From Cotesia glomerata (lineage: Eukaryota; Arthropoda; Insecta; Hymenoptera; Braconidae): 64,000 bases of DNA. A model generated the notes under the pieces. It had not been told where the DNA came from. It saw nothing but the letters and a program-made list of their open reading frames with translations, and did no database searches. Location: positions 10,999,672-11,063,671 of the forward strand of contig NC_058166.1 of the NCBI RefSeq assembly GCF_020080835.1, in the 5' to 3' direction. Below are positions 12,367-23,970 of this stretch, piece by piece; the first letter of the stretch is position 1, and every line of letters begins with the position of its first letter. A program made the translations under genes and the position numbers.

Positions 12367-12909
12367 CACGATCTAAACAAATATGTCGGCGGAGCGCTAC
12401 CGAAAAGAGCCGATCTACACCGTAGGGAATCGAACAGCTCGATTTTTAACAACTTTTAATATTCTCACCACGAAAAAAAATCTCATGTCCTGCAAAAATC
12501 ATTTTTTTTTTTCGTTATTTCTAAACAAATTTAACACGTTTTTATTGCCCAAATTTAAAAAATATAAAATTATAGGAAGATAAAAAAATTTTTAACTGGC
12601 CTTTCATTTTGAATTTAAATAAATAATTGAAATTGGAACCGAGCATGAGTAAAAATCTTATAGCGCGGGTACTGCAGGGTTAATAATTAATAATAGAGTA
12701 TAGAGTGGTTAATAAGATAGTTTCCATGAGATACATGCGCGTGCGCGTAACTACTTTTATAGCAAGAGATAACAAAGTTTTTACACGATAAAGAAGAGTC
12801 CTATCAACTGAGATACGAAATATTACTGCATAGAGGGCGGTAGAAACTAACGTTATTATAATATGTACACTCATATTATTATTGTTATAGAGAGTTTGTT
12901 GTGGTAAAA

Positions 12910-15900
12910 ATGGCGATGTCCGGGTTGTTAAAACGTGTTATCGGTAAAAATTTCGATTTAATTATTTACAACGGTTCGGCAGCTTGTCAAGTGCAGCAAT
13001 CTCGTCCCACAACATCTTGGACATATGTCGAGAAGCCAAAGCCTGGTATTAAAGGAAAAAGTTACCGAAGATTCGTACATTTCGAGGACAAGTACACCGT
13101 CAAACCTCTTCAGGTTACTAATCTTGCTGGAAGGGATCCTATTACGGGTAAAATATATTGTTTTTGTTAACTGTGAAATTATTGTAATTTAGTTTCTGAA
13201 TTTTCTTTAATTTTTATATGTATTTTTAATTTGATATGGGTTATGTTTTTTTATTTTTTGTTCTTTTCCGAAAATTTGTGAGACATCTAATTTTTGTGTT
13301 TCTTTAGGAACTAAATTTTAGATGAAAATAAAAAAAAAATTAGTAATACGAATCCTTCAATAATAATGATAAACTTTTAATGTGGAATTAATATTTAAAT
13401 GGAAAAAATAATAGTAATTGTTCATTTTTCTAGTTTTTTTTTGCAATAAAAAATATCTAGGTACTGGTTTAATAAATAAAAAATATAATTACATGATAAT
13501 GTGACTCATTAATATTTTTTATTTATTTATTTATTTAAATTTAAATGCCAAAGCGTGCAGCCGTATCGCAAAATTTCATACAAAGGTAAGGTTTAGTGCA
13601 CGTAAATATACAGTTTAAAAGATGATAAGTATAACATAATTATATATAAACAAAAAATTTGATTCTAAAATAGTAGTTTTGATTTTAATTTTAATTTTAG
13701 CTCGTATGGTATTTCAAACAATGTTTTTAAGTTTCTAGAAAACAGACAGTAAATTTAAATTACGAATTTTCCTTCAGCTTACCATTAGAAAAAAGTTGAA
13801 TGCTTTTATTTTAAAAGTTGCAAGGTTAAGTGAATTTTCGATCTTATTCGGTAATTCTCTCCAGAGACGTATTACAGCTACTATAAACGAATGTTCGTAC
13901 GAAGTTGTAGAAAAATTAGGAATTTTAAACGTAACATTATTTACTTTAGCTGCCAATCTAGCCAAGCACTTAATATGAGGAGATTCCTCAATGAATAGGC
14001 TTCTGAGTAATTTAGCAGACATTTGACCATTTTTTTTGTATTTGTTCCAAATCAATGAAAAAAAAAAATTTTTTTTAAATTTGCACTTCAAAATTTTGTT
14101 TTTAATTTCTAGATGTGAAATTTTTTAATTAAAATTTGTTCATAGTAATTTAGTTATAAAAATAAGAAAAATTGACAGATATCTATTAATTATATCTCTA
14201 GCTTCGTTCTTTAGATCACTAAGTAGTACCGTTTATGTACGCTCTTTATTCCACACATTTCAGCGCAAAAACAAAAGATCATCGCTGTTAATAGCAATCG
14301 CCTTGTTCATTGCTCACACAGTTAGTCGATGGATTCGTTCCTTTTTACAAACTTGTGTCGGTCAAGATTTTACATCTCACAGTTTGCGACATGCAGCTAC
14401 TTCGTCTGCCTTTAAAAAAGGAATTGATTTAAGTTTAATTAAAAAATTAGCTGGTTGGTCGGATAAATCAAAAGTATTCGAAAAATTTTACAATCGACCA
14501 ATCGTCGAAAATAAAAATACATTCGCTGAATCTGTTCTAACTCATTAATTATGTTTATGTTAATTGTGTTTACGTTAAATACGTTTATGTGTTTGTAATA
14601 CAAATTTTTTATGCTCTTGAATAAAAAAAAAAAAAATAAATAAATAAAAAGTAAATTTCATTTACATTATTTTATTATTATAATTTTACTTTATTTATTT
14701 AATAAATAAGTTTACTGTTGATATGTTCATTGTTGCTCTGAACATATACTTAGTGATCTAAAGAACGAAGCTAGAGATATAATTGTAAGATCGAGCGAGC
14801 CTACCGTAGGCAGGCGACGCTCGATCTCAATTATATCGATAGCTTCGTTCGAAGAGATCACTCCCACCCGGTTTAACCAACTAACATTATTTTTTCTTTC
14901 TCTTTCCCACCCAGTGATCTCTTTACTTTTTAAAGATTAGCTGAACTTTATGAGCAATAAACAAAGCGGTTGCTATTAACAGCGATTAACTTTTGTTTAT
15001 GCGCTGAAATGTGTGGAATAAATAGCGTACATGAACGGTACTACTTAGTGATCTCTTCGAACGAAGCTATCGATATAATTGAGATCGAGCGTCGCCTGTC
15101 TACGGCAGGCTCGCTCGATCTTGCAATTTCATGATATGTCTAGTAAATATTTTTGCTTCCTCATAACTCATAGTTTCGATTTGCAAAGATATATTCTAGA
15201 ATGTCCTTTGAAAAATCTAGAAAATTGCATCATCGTTATCAAAAGTATTTATTTTATATAAAAAATCCACCATTTTTCAGTAATTTTCACTAATTAAACT
15301 ACTAAGAAAGATTTTTGGTTTCTTTTAATGCAATTCCGACTCCAAGGGCCGATTCTAGAATGTCCTTAGAAAAAATCTAGAAAATTTAATCGTCGTCATT
15401 AAAATATACATGAAAAAGTAACTGTTTTACATTACAAAACTAACATTTTTTATCCTGTCTGAAAATTTTTGTCAACACTAAGGTAAAAGCCCCAATATAT
15501 GATCATGTACCAGTATATGATCACTCCATGTATTTGTATACCTATATTTGCGAATATAGATATACAAATATATGGAGTGATCATATACTGGTACATGATC
15601 ATATACTGGGGCTTTTACCTTATGTGTCCTTTACTTTTATCCTTTGATCGAAAAAATCTACAATCTATATTCTTCAATTATCAATTTCAGGAAGACTAGT
15701 AAACATCGGAATAGGCGGTGGAATAAAACACAAGTATCACTGGATAAAATGGAAGCGTGATGGACCAACGGACCCAGATGCTCCCCCAAAAGAAGAGCGA
15801 GTCATCGAAGTCTTTGAAGACGGCTGTAGAACAGCCCACGTTGCTCTGGTAGCCCACGGCAAGGAACTGAGTTATATTCTCGCGACCGAGAACATGAAAG

Positions 15901-16433
15901 CTGGCCAAGTAATCCGGACATCTTTAGGAATTCCTAGAATGACCGTGAGAGCCTTTGAGGGCGACGCCTATCCACTTGGAGCTCTACCTATCGGCACTGT
16001 TGTGAACTGCGTCGAAAAATATCCAGGTTTAGGAGGTTTCTTGATCCACGCAGCTGGAACCTCAGGGACCATTCTCCGTCGAGATGGCGACGATCGAGTA
16101 ATCGTCCAGATGCCTAGCAAGAAGCTTTTCAGCCTCTCGAAAACCTGTATGGCTACCGTAGGCCGGCTCTCCAACGTCAATCACGGATCGACACCTATTG
16201 GCAGCGCTCAGAGGAACCGTGAGCTTGGAAATCGTCCCCGCAGTGGTCTCTGGCATCGCAAAGATGGTCGGCATGGTAGAAAAATTAAACCCATTCCTCC
16301 ACCGATACATTTCAACACCAAGGAAAATTTCCATAGAAGAAAACCTTTTGCCCTTACGCACTCTGCGTACAACACTCACTTGGACGCCAAGCGCAAGCCA
16401 ACTGTTCCTGTAAGAGATGATTCTGTCTATTGA
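12910..16433 (+). CDS. mRpL2: Mitochondrial ribosomal protein L2 (uL2m)
   Basis: Exons 12910-13147 and 15691-16433 join in phase 1 (donor GG|GTAAAA, acceptor TTTCAG|GA), giving 326 aa. I chose the ATG at 12910; the frame is open for only two codons upstream and a second ATG lies two codons on. The protein is a component of the large mitochondrial ribosomal subunit near the peptidyl-transferase centre. The N-terminus is basic, as expected for mitochondrial import. The uL2 core follows: KGKSYRRFVHF, then GGGIKHKYHWIKWKR (RNA-binding region), then GDAYPLGALPIGTVVNCVE, GTSGTILRRDGD and SKKLFSLSKTCMATVGR. The C-terminal region reads GSAQRNRELGNRPRSGLWHR and GRHGRKIKPIPPP, the metazoan mitochondrial form that replaces the bacterial HPHGGG segment. 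The 2.5-kb intron is filled by a LINE 3' end, a DIRS remnant and a hairpin MITE. The gene is convergent with the sideroflexin gene. Confidence 0.93.
13513..14095 (-). mobile_element. LINE 3' end in the mRpL2 intron
   Basis: The minus-strand frame 14091-13774 contains HIKCLARLAAKVNNVTF and then AVIRLWRELPNKIENS and ATFKIKAFNFFL. This is the C-terminal tail of a non-LTR reverse transcriptase ([RL]W-x-x-LP followed by an F-K segment). A 3' UTR leads to a tandem (AAAT)n tail at about 13513-13540. It is 5'-truncated and non-functional, and unlike the LINE at 4.7 kb in sequence and tail. Confidence 0.6.
14303..14548 (+). pseudogene. Tyrosine recombinase C-terminal fragment
   Basis: An open frame of 81 codons carries the C-terminal catalytic motifs of DIRS-type tyrosine recombinases: SHSLRH (the H-x-x-R pair), LIKKLAGW and the nucleophile region KFYNRP (Y within about 33 residues of HSLR). 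The first catalytic arginine and the N-terminal half are absent because the left terminal repeat joins directly to this point. In an intact element the enzyme integrates circular cDNA. Inactive here. Confidence 0.75.
14750..14871 (+). repeat. DIRS internal complementary region
   Basis: The first 35 bp are the inverse of the left terminal repeat's outer end; the rest, including GATCGAGCG and CGACGCTCGATC, are the inverse of the right repeat's outer end. The head-to-head order fits the template thought to restore both ends during DIRS reverse transcription. Confidence 0.75.
15481..15620. mobile_element. Palindromic 140-bp MITE, copy 1
   Basis: The whole element is one near-perfect palindrome, from AGGTAAAAGCCCCAATA to its inverse, flanked by TA on both sides as in Tc1/mariner insertions. 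It is in the mRpL2 intron. A sister copy of exactly the same length is at 53222-53361. Confidence 0.85.
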
Positions 16434-16960
16434 TACCAATATTAATTAATAATTATTTTTTATCATTTAAATAATGTTCATTATGATAAAATATTTAGTA
16501 AAGAACCAAATAATCGTTTAGATTAATCATCTATTTATTGTCATTTATCCCCTGAGTAAGATCTCAGTCCTCGTAAATGCCTCCCAGAGATTCATTTCTT
16601 ATTTCTTAGATATAATGAAATGTTTTTTTGTATTTATAAGTTTTAAGTGTCTTTGTTTCACAGTTAGGTGTACAATACATTCTGAGGAATGTTTATGAGA
16701 TTCTTATTCGCAGCGAGTAACAGTAACATAACCACAACAAAACAGTTATCTAACAATATGGCCATCTGTTAGCTGATAGAAAAATTAACTAAATTCAAGA
16801 GAAAACTTTTGAATAGTTTTTTCTTTCAGTTAAAGAATTTCTATTCGTTTGAATAAAATTAATTTTTCTATCAATGTAAAATTGATTAAACGTAACAATA
16901 AGAAAATTGCGCCCATTTTTTGAAACTTATGGGATAAAACATAACCTTGTATGTCACCGT

Positions 16961-19900
16961 TCATAACCCTTTATTGTAGTAAAGCATATTTATTGTTGGA
17001 TTTTTAGCACGGATTGCTTCCTGTACTTCAGGCTCTAGGTGGTCGATAGTAACTGGCACTCGTTGAGCAAAAAGAGCACAGCACAAAGGAGTTGCGAAGG
17101 TTAAACAGACACCACAAACTGCTAATTGGATTGGCGCTGCAGCCCATTTTGCTTTCGCTAACATGTTGCGTCGGTCCAAGAAGTTCATCAGTATTGGTGA
17201 AAGAACTGGTTTAACAATTAATATTATTATTTTTATTGTTGTTAAAGTTGATCAAATTAGAGTTAAATAATGTTAATTGACTTACCCATACTAGGAGATG
17301 CCATCAAAATCCTGGACATAGTAACAGAAGCAATGGCTTCCCGAGCAGCTTTTTTACTATTGCCCAACTTTGCTCCTTCCTCATTTTGAAGTTCAATTCC
17401 TTCTTGCAACTCAGTTATCCTCATCAGTGGAATGTTCACGCAGTTAGCAGCAGCTACGGCTGCCAATGGAACCAAACGACCTGCCAGAGGGGGCGCGCGT
17501 CGCGCCAAACGGTTCAGTGACAAAGCAGTGATAACTGCGCCACCTACTGCGCCTACGTAGCTGCGTACCAAAGTTTCAGTGGGAATTGGACTGGCACCAC
17601 TGCGATTTGTGTAATTAACCACCGCATTGAAGGACTGATTGAACCATTGCCAGAACACGACAGCTGGTGTAGATCTGAAAAAAAATGTTATTAGAATGAG
17701 CGGTCTTATGTTCTTGTTCTGGGTATTTTTAAGTCGTCATTGAAATAGACTTGTAGCCTCTGGTACAGATGTAGGCGGGGTTAATTTTAGTTTTACGTTT
17801 TCAGACAGAAAAGTTATTAGCTAGCAAATGTTATTTTAAGAAATAGAATTTTTTTTAAATATGAAAACTAATTTTCACGATTTATTGTTTATAAGCAATA
17901 TTTAGAAAAATTGAGAAATTTTTTTTAAACAAAAGATTTTATAAATTATCTTCTTTCAATACTATAGAAAATTTTAACGTCTGATAAATATTTTAAGAAG
18001 TTTTTCAAACTTAGTTATTAATTAATCCATGATCAACACTTGGGAAAATGTACAGAAGTGAAGCTCTATCTACTTTCAGCTATAAAAAATTCGAAGAAAT
18101 TAACTAAATTTTTCTCCATGTGTAAAAATTTGTTTTATTTTTAAAAAATCGAATATAAAAATTTTTTAATATAAGAAACTATACAAATGTAATTGTTTTA
18201 CTTTAGATAACAAAATATGAAGGTAATGCATTTATTTTTCAATATTATTTTTTTTTTTCATAGTGCGCATCGATAATATAACATTTAAAATAAGAAAAGA
18301 ATTTTGCCAGCACATCAATTATTTTAATATTCACTATTTTGTGTATACATTGAATAATATGAGAGTTATGATTTTGCTACTTATATGCTTTACCAAATTT
18401 CAAAAATTGAAAAATTGACGGATCAGAGAAAATTTATTTTTTGAAATCGTTCTACTTTTGGTTCTTAATATGAAAAAAAAAATGAATGTAGAAAAATTAA
18501 TATATCACCTTCAATATGTTGATCAATATGTAAATTTAAAGACTTTTGAAATTCAAAAATGTATTTTTTTTTTAAATCTATCTTATATCTTTAATTATTC
18601 CGCTAATTCTTTGATTTTTTATAGTTAATCATAGGGAAAGCCTCACTTCCATACAATTAAAATAAATTGTACATAAGTGAAATTTTAGTATAAATTTCAA
18701 AAACTTGTGTTACAACTCTCCGAAAATTTTAAATTGTTAATAATAGTCATCGAGTTTGCATTCATGTGCAAGTGCAGTGTTAGTTTAACAACTTTAGACA
18801 AAAAAAGAGAACTTATAACCTCAAAGTATTTCCAGTTCTTTTAAATTAAGAAAAACACAATTAAATTTTTAAAACTTCTAGTAAAATTAATTTAAAGATT
18901 ATCAGATTAATTTTCATATTAAACTGGAACTTTAAAATAATAGACGGTAATTTTTAGTCTAAATATGAAATTGCTTTTAGTAAAATTGAGTCTCTTCTTT
19001 CATCTGGCAATTAGAGAGTAAAGTGCTATCTATGGGGTTTACTAAAAATTATTACATCAAAAAGTGAAAGAATTGATGAAAAATTAGTTATTTAGAGTAA
19101 ATATGCTTTTCCTGAAATTTTGAATAAATTACTGCCAAAATTTAGAACTTTTATACCAAAAAATGAAAAAACTCCTACTTGTAAAAAGTCAACATGCAGC
19201 CAGTAATAAACATATTCATGGGAACTTGGGCACTCATGCGTCCAATAACGAGCATTTTTTCTCCAGTATCTGGGTGATACGCACTGTCATATAAATATTT
19301 ATTCTTCCACAGTTCATCTTCGGTTATCTTCAGGCTTTCCAGCGATTCTCCTTTTCTGAAATAATTAATTTTTATTAGTTAGACAAGCCAGAAATTGAAT
19401 ATTGAGTCTGAAACATAAAAAATGTGTCGTTATTAGAACACTTAACTGTTAATTAGTAATTAAGTTTAACATTGAGCACTATCTTATCCTTATCATATAC
19501 ATAATATAAAAATATGTTTTTTATTGACGCGTTCGGGTTTATAACACAGAATTTCATCTGAATAAAATATAATTCATGTGTTTCGTAACCAAGATTGTTG
19601 ACCCGTTTAAAACGATAGCGTCTTGCGGCTGATAATTGTAAAACCATATTGAATAAATTAAAAAATAATTACATACAACAAGGATTTCTATTAGTTGTGG
19701 TAATTTACTGTCGTACTAATACGATACGTACGGTAATTTTTACTTGAGATTTGGAGTTCATTGACGCCAGTAAAAATATTATTTAAAGAAGCAATTAATT
19801 TAAAACAACTGGATAAAAATAGATGACAAGGGAAATAACAGATAATAAATGACTTTTCGACAAATAAAATATCACAAAAAAATATTCAAAAATGAAACAT

Positions 19901-19985
19901 CTAATATTTTTAACAAATAAACTTTCACAGAAAATTATTAAAAAATAACATACTTACTGTTTTGTGAATAAATTAAGTAATGATA

Positions 19986-20026
<41 letters not shown>

Positions 20027-20701
20027 TTAAAAAAAATGTGAGAATATTTTTTTTTTGTCTCTATGTAGGGGAATTTTTCTTTATTTTTTTTTTTTTGTAA
20101 TTTATTCATTCAAAAAAACTCCAAAAATTGAGAAATGTCTGTTAATTTTTCTGTCACATAAAATCAATAAAATTTGAAAAATTAACGAAGTTTTTTAAAA
20201 AATTTAACAAATGGTACTGAAGTTAACAAACGTCTAATTATTTTTAGAATTTTTTATAACAAATAAATTATTGTAAAAAAATTTTTTTTTTTAATTTTAC
20301 TTGAAAAATTTTTCAATTTTATTAATGCAATTTTTATAAAACATTTCTCTAATGGTAAGCTTTTTTAAAAATTAAAAAAAGTAATAAATTAAAAGAAATG
20401 TCAATAAAAAATTTAAAAAATCAACAATAAACATAGAAAATTCATAAAATGAAAAATAAACTAAGTTGTCAGTTACTTTCACCCTCAACCAATACTTATT
20501 GTGATAACAATCAAAAGAAATTATTTAAAATTCTTGCCTGTATTTAGAAACAATTTCCCGTGATCTGTCAAGTTCACTGTCTGACGCAAACACATTCAAG
20601 GGATTAGTTAAGTTGAAAAAATGCTTGGCACGTCCTAAGTAAGTACTTTGATCCCATCTTGGCTTTTCTAAATCAATTCTCTGAACTTTAGAGCCCGACA
20701 T
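16961..20701 (-). CDS. Sfxn: Sideroflexin, mitochondrial amino-acid carrier
   Basis: Four exons on the minus strand: 20701-20538, 19355-19179, 17674-17286 and 17205-16961, giving 324 aa, the usual family length. The product is an inner-membrane carrier; sideroflexin-1/3 relatives move serine into mitochondria for one-carbon metabolism. The N-terminus has PRWDQSTYLGRAKHFF, then residues 82-87 HPDTGE (family signature), GRMSAQVPMNM, and at 118-138 the segment AVVFWQWFNQSFNAV followed by NYTNRSG. Further on are AAVAAANCVNIPLMR and a late hydrophobic segment ending FATPLCCALF; the C-terminus is YYNKGL. Intron 1 uses a GC donor (TACAG|GCAAG). The other introns are GT-AG. The ATG at 20699-20701 gives the expected short N-terminus. 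It is convergent with mRpL2. A 35-bp A-run lies in intron 1. Confidence 0.93.
19989..20023. repeat. Poly(A) run of 35
   Basis: An uninterrupted A35 tract in sideroflexin intron 1, between near-identical TACTTAA stretches. It may be the tail of an old insertion or simple slippage. Confidence 0.9.
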
Positions 20702-22327
20702 TTTTGTTCCTGTCCTTGAATATTAGAATTCACGTGTCCTGATCCCAAACTTTCCCCTCTTACAAGTCAGGTCTATTTTCTCTCTATACTCCTCGTTCAC
20801 GATATTATATTATATTTTATTTTATCTACGATCCTTGTATATTATATATATTACGGCCTTATATTTAACCTCTGCAGATATTTTATGGCACAAGTCACTC
20901 TAAAACTGCAACATAACAAAAAAATAAATTAATTTATTTCACAAAATAAATTTGAAGCGAATTAGACACAACATTTGACAGAAACATCAAACTTACGCGC
21001 CGACTTTAGTGTACACTGATGGTTTCTGACATGCGACATGTGTTAAGATTACAGATGGCGTCTGCAACGTTATTATATTATAAGTTAAACGTAACGCGTG
21101 TAAACTATAATGTAATCTCTCTCCGTCTCACGTATTGTGAGTAACTATAGGTATATTTCTTGTGTTACAGCTACAACCAGCTTTTCTGGTATCTACGGAG
21201 CAGAAATATAATAAATTATGATGACCTCGCCCGTCCTTCGGCACAGAATCGCCGCGGAATCAAGTTCACATTGATCTGACTGGTTGGCGTGCGCGCGGCT
21301 CACTCGCGGTCTTTCTCGAACTAACTTATATTTTATACTAACAGATTTTTATTTACTCTAGATGATTTTTTTAAGTTTAGCGCCAAAAGATGGCGTAGTT
21401 TTTTAAATTTGATAATTAAAAAACAAATTTTTTTAGCTAATACGATCTACGGTTATTTATCATTGATCATGTAACTGATGAAAAACTGTTAAATGAATTT
21501 TTTCAAAAGTAATTATTGTAGCGCTAAAAATTAGGTTATAATTGATTAAGTTTTATCAATTTTATATAAATAAAATACAATGTAAAAGTCGTGCACTGAA
21601 AAAAAAAAAAAAAAAGAATAACTTGAATTGAGAGAAAAATTCTTGAACCAAGAAAATATGTGAATTTAGATAATTCTTACTGCAAAAACTTATAAAATGA
21701 GCCGATTATAAATTTTGTGAATTGTCAAATTAGTCGTTTCTACACTGAAAAAAAAGTTTTTTTCTACCAAAGAAATGTTTCCTTATGGTTAAAAGACTGG
21801 TATTCTTATGATTAAAAAAGTTTGGAAAATCCAAAAGTGCACGACTCATAATGTTCATTTAATTATGAAATATAAAAAAAAAAAAAAAAAACTTAAGTCG
21901 TTCAAAATTAATTGCCGAAAAAACAGCTGTAGTAGGAAGGTACTGCACAAGCGCCCCTGGTGGAATAAAATGTACATAATATCTATAGATATAGATATAT
22001 CACCATCCATGTTAATTTTACATGGATATATATAGATATACAGTCTTGTAGTTTTCGTTTTTTATTAATTGCAATTAAACGACACTGAATTAATTAATCA
22101 TTCGCATTCAGTGACTTACAATCGTCGATTAGAATTAAAAAAAAAAAAAGGTGTGTGTGCGATTCACACACGATAGAAGTGAAACTTCAGTGAATCGACA
22201 AAAGAATGAGATGAATATTTATAACAAGGGTAGGATAATTACAAAGTTTAATTGTTCAAAAATGAAAGTATTTTGATTAATTTTAAAAGATATTTTATAT
22301 TTTATTTAACATATGTTACATAATCTA

Positions 22328-23226
22328 TTACTCAAGTTCCATATTTTCAGTTTCAACAAATGATACAAGAGGCTTATGATAACTAAAATACGATACAAAT
22401 ATTTTAGTTTCAATTTGGTTGATATATCTTTGGAACACTGCATCTATTACCGTTTTTGATCTTGTAGTTGATTGAGTGCGATTGTTACACATTTTTAAAT
22501 AAAATGTTGTATCGAGAAACTCAATCAAAGGAAGCGCTGTATCTGATGCAAAATTTATGTTAAAATCCCCACTTAAAATCATCGGAATTTTATCATAATT
22601 CTTTTTGAGAATTCGCGATACCTCTGGGGTATATTTGATCAAATTTTCATGTATAAATTCAATAACTGATTTTATTGATTGGTTGGGAAAGATGTAAATT
22701 GCTACGATCAAAATTAAATCTCCTTGGTCATTTCTGCTCTCACAGGCACATATTTCTCCAACTTTCGAAAGCTGAACAGACAATGATTCTAGCTGTTGTG
22801 CATTGAGATCCATTTGTGGCGTAACAACACGGTCTCCATCATTTACGTTGTAATAAATTGCTACTCCGCCTGCCCTCGTACGTGGTCTTTTGTAATTAAC
22901 AACAATATTAAAATTTGGAATGTCTACAATATCTTCATTATTCATCCATGTCTCCGAAAGAATTAAAAAATTTGACGATGACACTATATTGTCATGTTGC
23001 AGATCTTGTACATGAGCTCGTAAGCTTTGACAGTTAAAGGTAAACAGTGACATCCCACATTGACACTTATATCTGAACATCTATTTTGATTGTTCAATAA
23101 TTGTTTTTTACGTGCACGAAACTCGCGACTACGTTCTGTTGAACTTTTTGCTGAATTTTTTTTCATTTTAATTTCATTTTTTTTGCGTCGATATTGACGA
23201 CACATTTCGGCATTAGTTTTCGGCAT
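22328..23226 (-). pseudogene. Helitron-type endonuclease/exonuclease protein, frameshifted
   Basis: Two minus-strand frames overlap. The first (23226-22984) begins MPKTNAEMCRQYRRKK and repeats the motif as STERSREFRARKK, a basic N-terminus. The second (23080-22328, 250 codons) is a complete exonuclease-endonuclease-phosphatase domain with all expected motifs in order: TFNCQSLR, LILSETW, GGVAIYYN, VAIYIFPNQS, LSGDFNIN, IDAVF and SYHKPLVSF. The frames differ by one step near 23040-23080, so one protein is probably broken by a small frameshift. This domain is fused to PIF1 helicases in Helitrons of wasps; here no helicase or Rep is present, and the frame stops right after the domain. Confidence 0.65.
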
Positions 23227-23879
23227 TTTATAAAATTTATTATTTAGTACAAGATATAAAAATACTCACAAACAGTTAAATAATAACACACCACGCTATC
23301 TTACTAAAACGCTGTAATACGCAGCCGCATACAGTGTACAGTAAGCTCACGTAGTTTTCACATGCACTACACACGTTAAATGCTCAAATACAAGCACGTA
23401 TTAAACAGTGTGCAATATACATACACACTGACATCTGCTCTCTCGCTCTGGCTCACAAATTACAGGCGACTATGCTTAGAAGACGGGAGTGGGGACGCTA
23501 CGAAGTATGGCACAAAGAGGAGAGACCGATAATATACAAATTTTATGTATATTTCTGTCTCATTCTTTCCCCTGGCTTCATCCTACACATTTTTGTATTT
23601 GTGTCTCTTACCTGTCGTTTTTTCGTTGCATCCGGTTTGAAATCACAACGATTCTAAAGAAGTTTCACTTCAAAAAATTTAACTCAAATAATGGATTTTT
23701 TCACAAGTTACAGTGTTTTCGGGTTTCACACATGACGGACAGGAAAATTTTTTGACCTATTTTGGTGTTTTTTTCCAATTCTATTGCAGTAAATCAATTT
23801 TTAAAAAGTATGAAATTAATCTCCATTAAATTATCTCGACAATAGTATGCAAAATATCTTGATTCTGTGAACTAACAAG

Positions 23880-23970
23880 GCTATAATAATAAAAATAGCC
23901 GCCAAAATGAGGCGAAAAAAATTTTTCGATCGTAAAGCACTCTCTGATGCTTCGCATCATGAGTCGTGCA
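23880..23970 (+). repeat. Terminal hairpin segment of the endonuclease element
   Basis: Contains TTTTTCGATCGTAAAGC, the small hairpin GATGC-TTC-GCATC and the end ATGAGTCGTGCA. Also found inverted at 4597-4706 and, shortened, at about 29485-29540. Confidence 0.7.

Larger units (their letters stand above)
14187..15127 (+). mobile_element. Internally deleted DIRS-type retrotransposon
   Basis: The left repeat (14187-14318) is the inverse of part of the right repeat (14950-15127); the match covers about 125 bp. Between them, at 14750-14871, lies a segment made of the inverse of the left outer end joined to the inverse of the right outer end. That is the internal complementary region that defines DIRS elements. 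The C-terminal part of a tyrosine recombinase lies before it. Gag, reverse transcriptase, RNase H and methyltransferase are all missing. The right end also contains a GATCGAGCG...CGCTCGATC hairpin. Confidence 0.8.

Noticed and set aside
12383..12583. ORF starting MSAERYRKEP upstream of mRpL2
   Set aside because: Looks structured at the start but soon becomes low-complexity AT sequence, with no homology that I recognise and no link to the mRpL2 start.
14187..15127. Crypton or bacterial integrase insertion
   Set aside because: The recombinase motifs alone would allow it, but the inverted terminal repeats plus internal complementary region are specific to DIRS-type elements.
15499..15699. ORF starting MIMYQYMITPC, repeated at 53240-53422
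   Set aside because: The similarity between the two reflects the shared palindromic MITE, not a protein gene.
22328..23080. LINE endonuclease from a non-LTR retrotransposon
   Set aside because: The frame stops right after the nuclease domain with no reverse transcriptase, and the motif wording (FNCQSLRAHVQDLQ, LSETW, SYHKPLVSF) fits the Helitron-associated type better.
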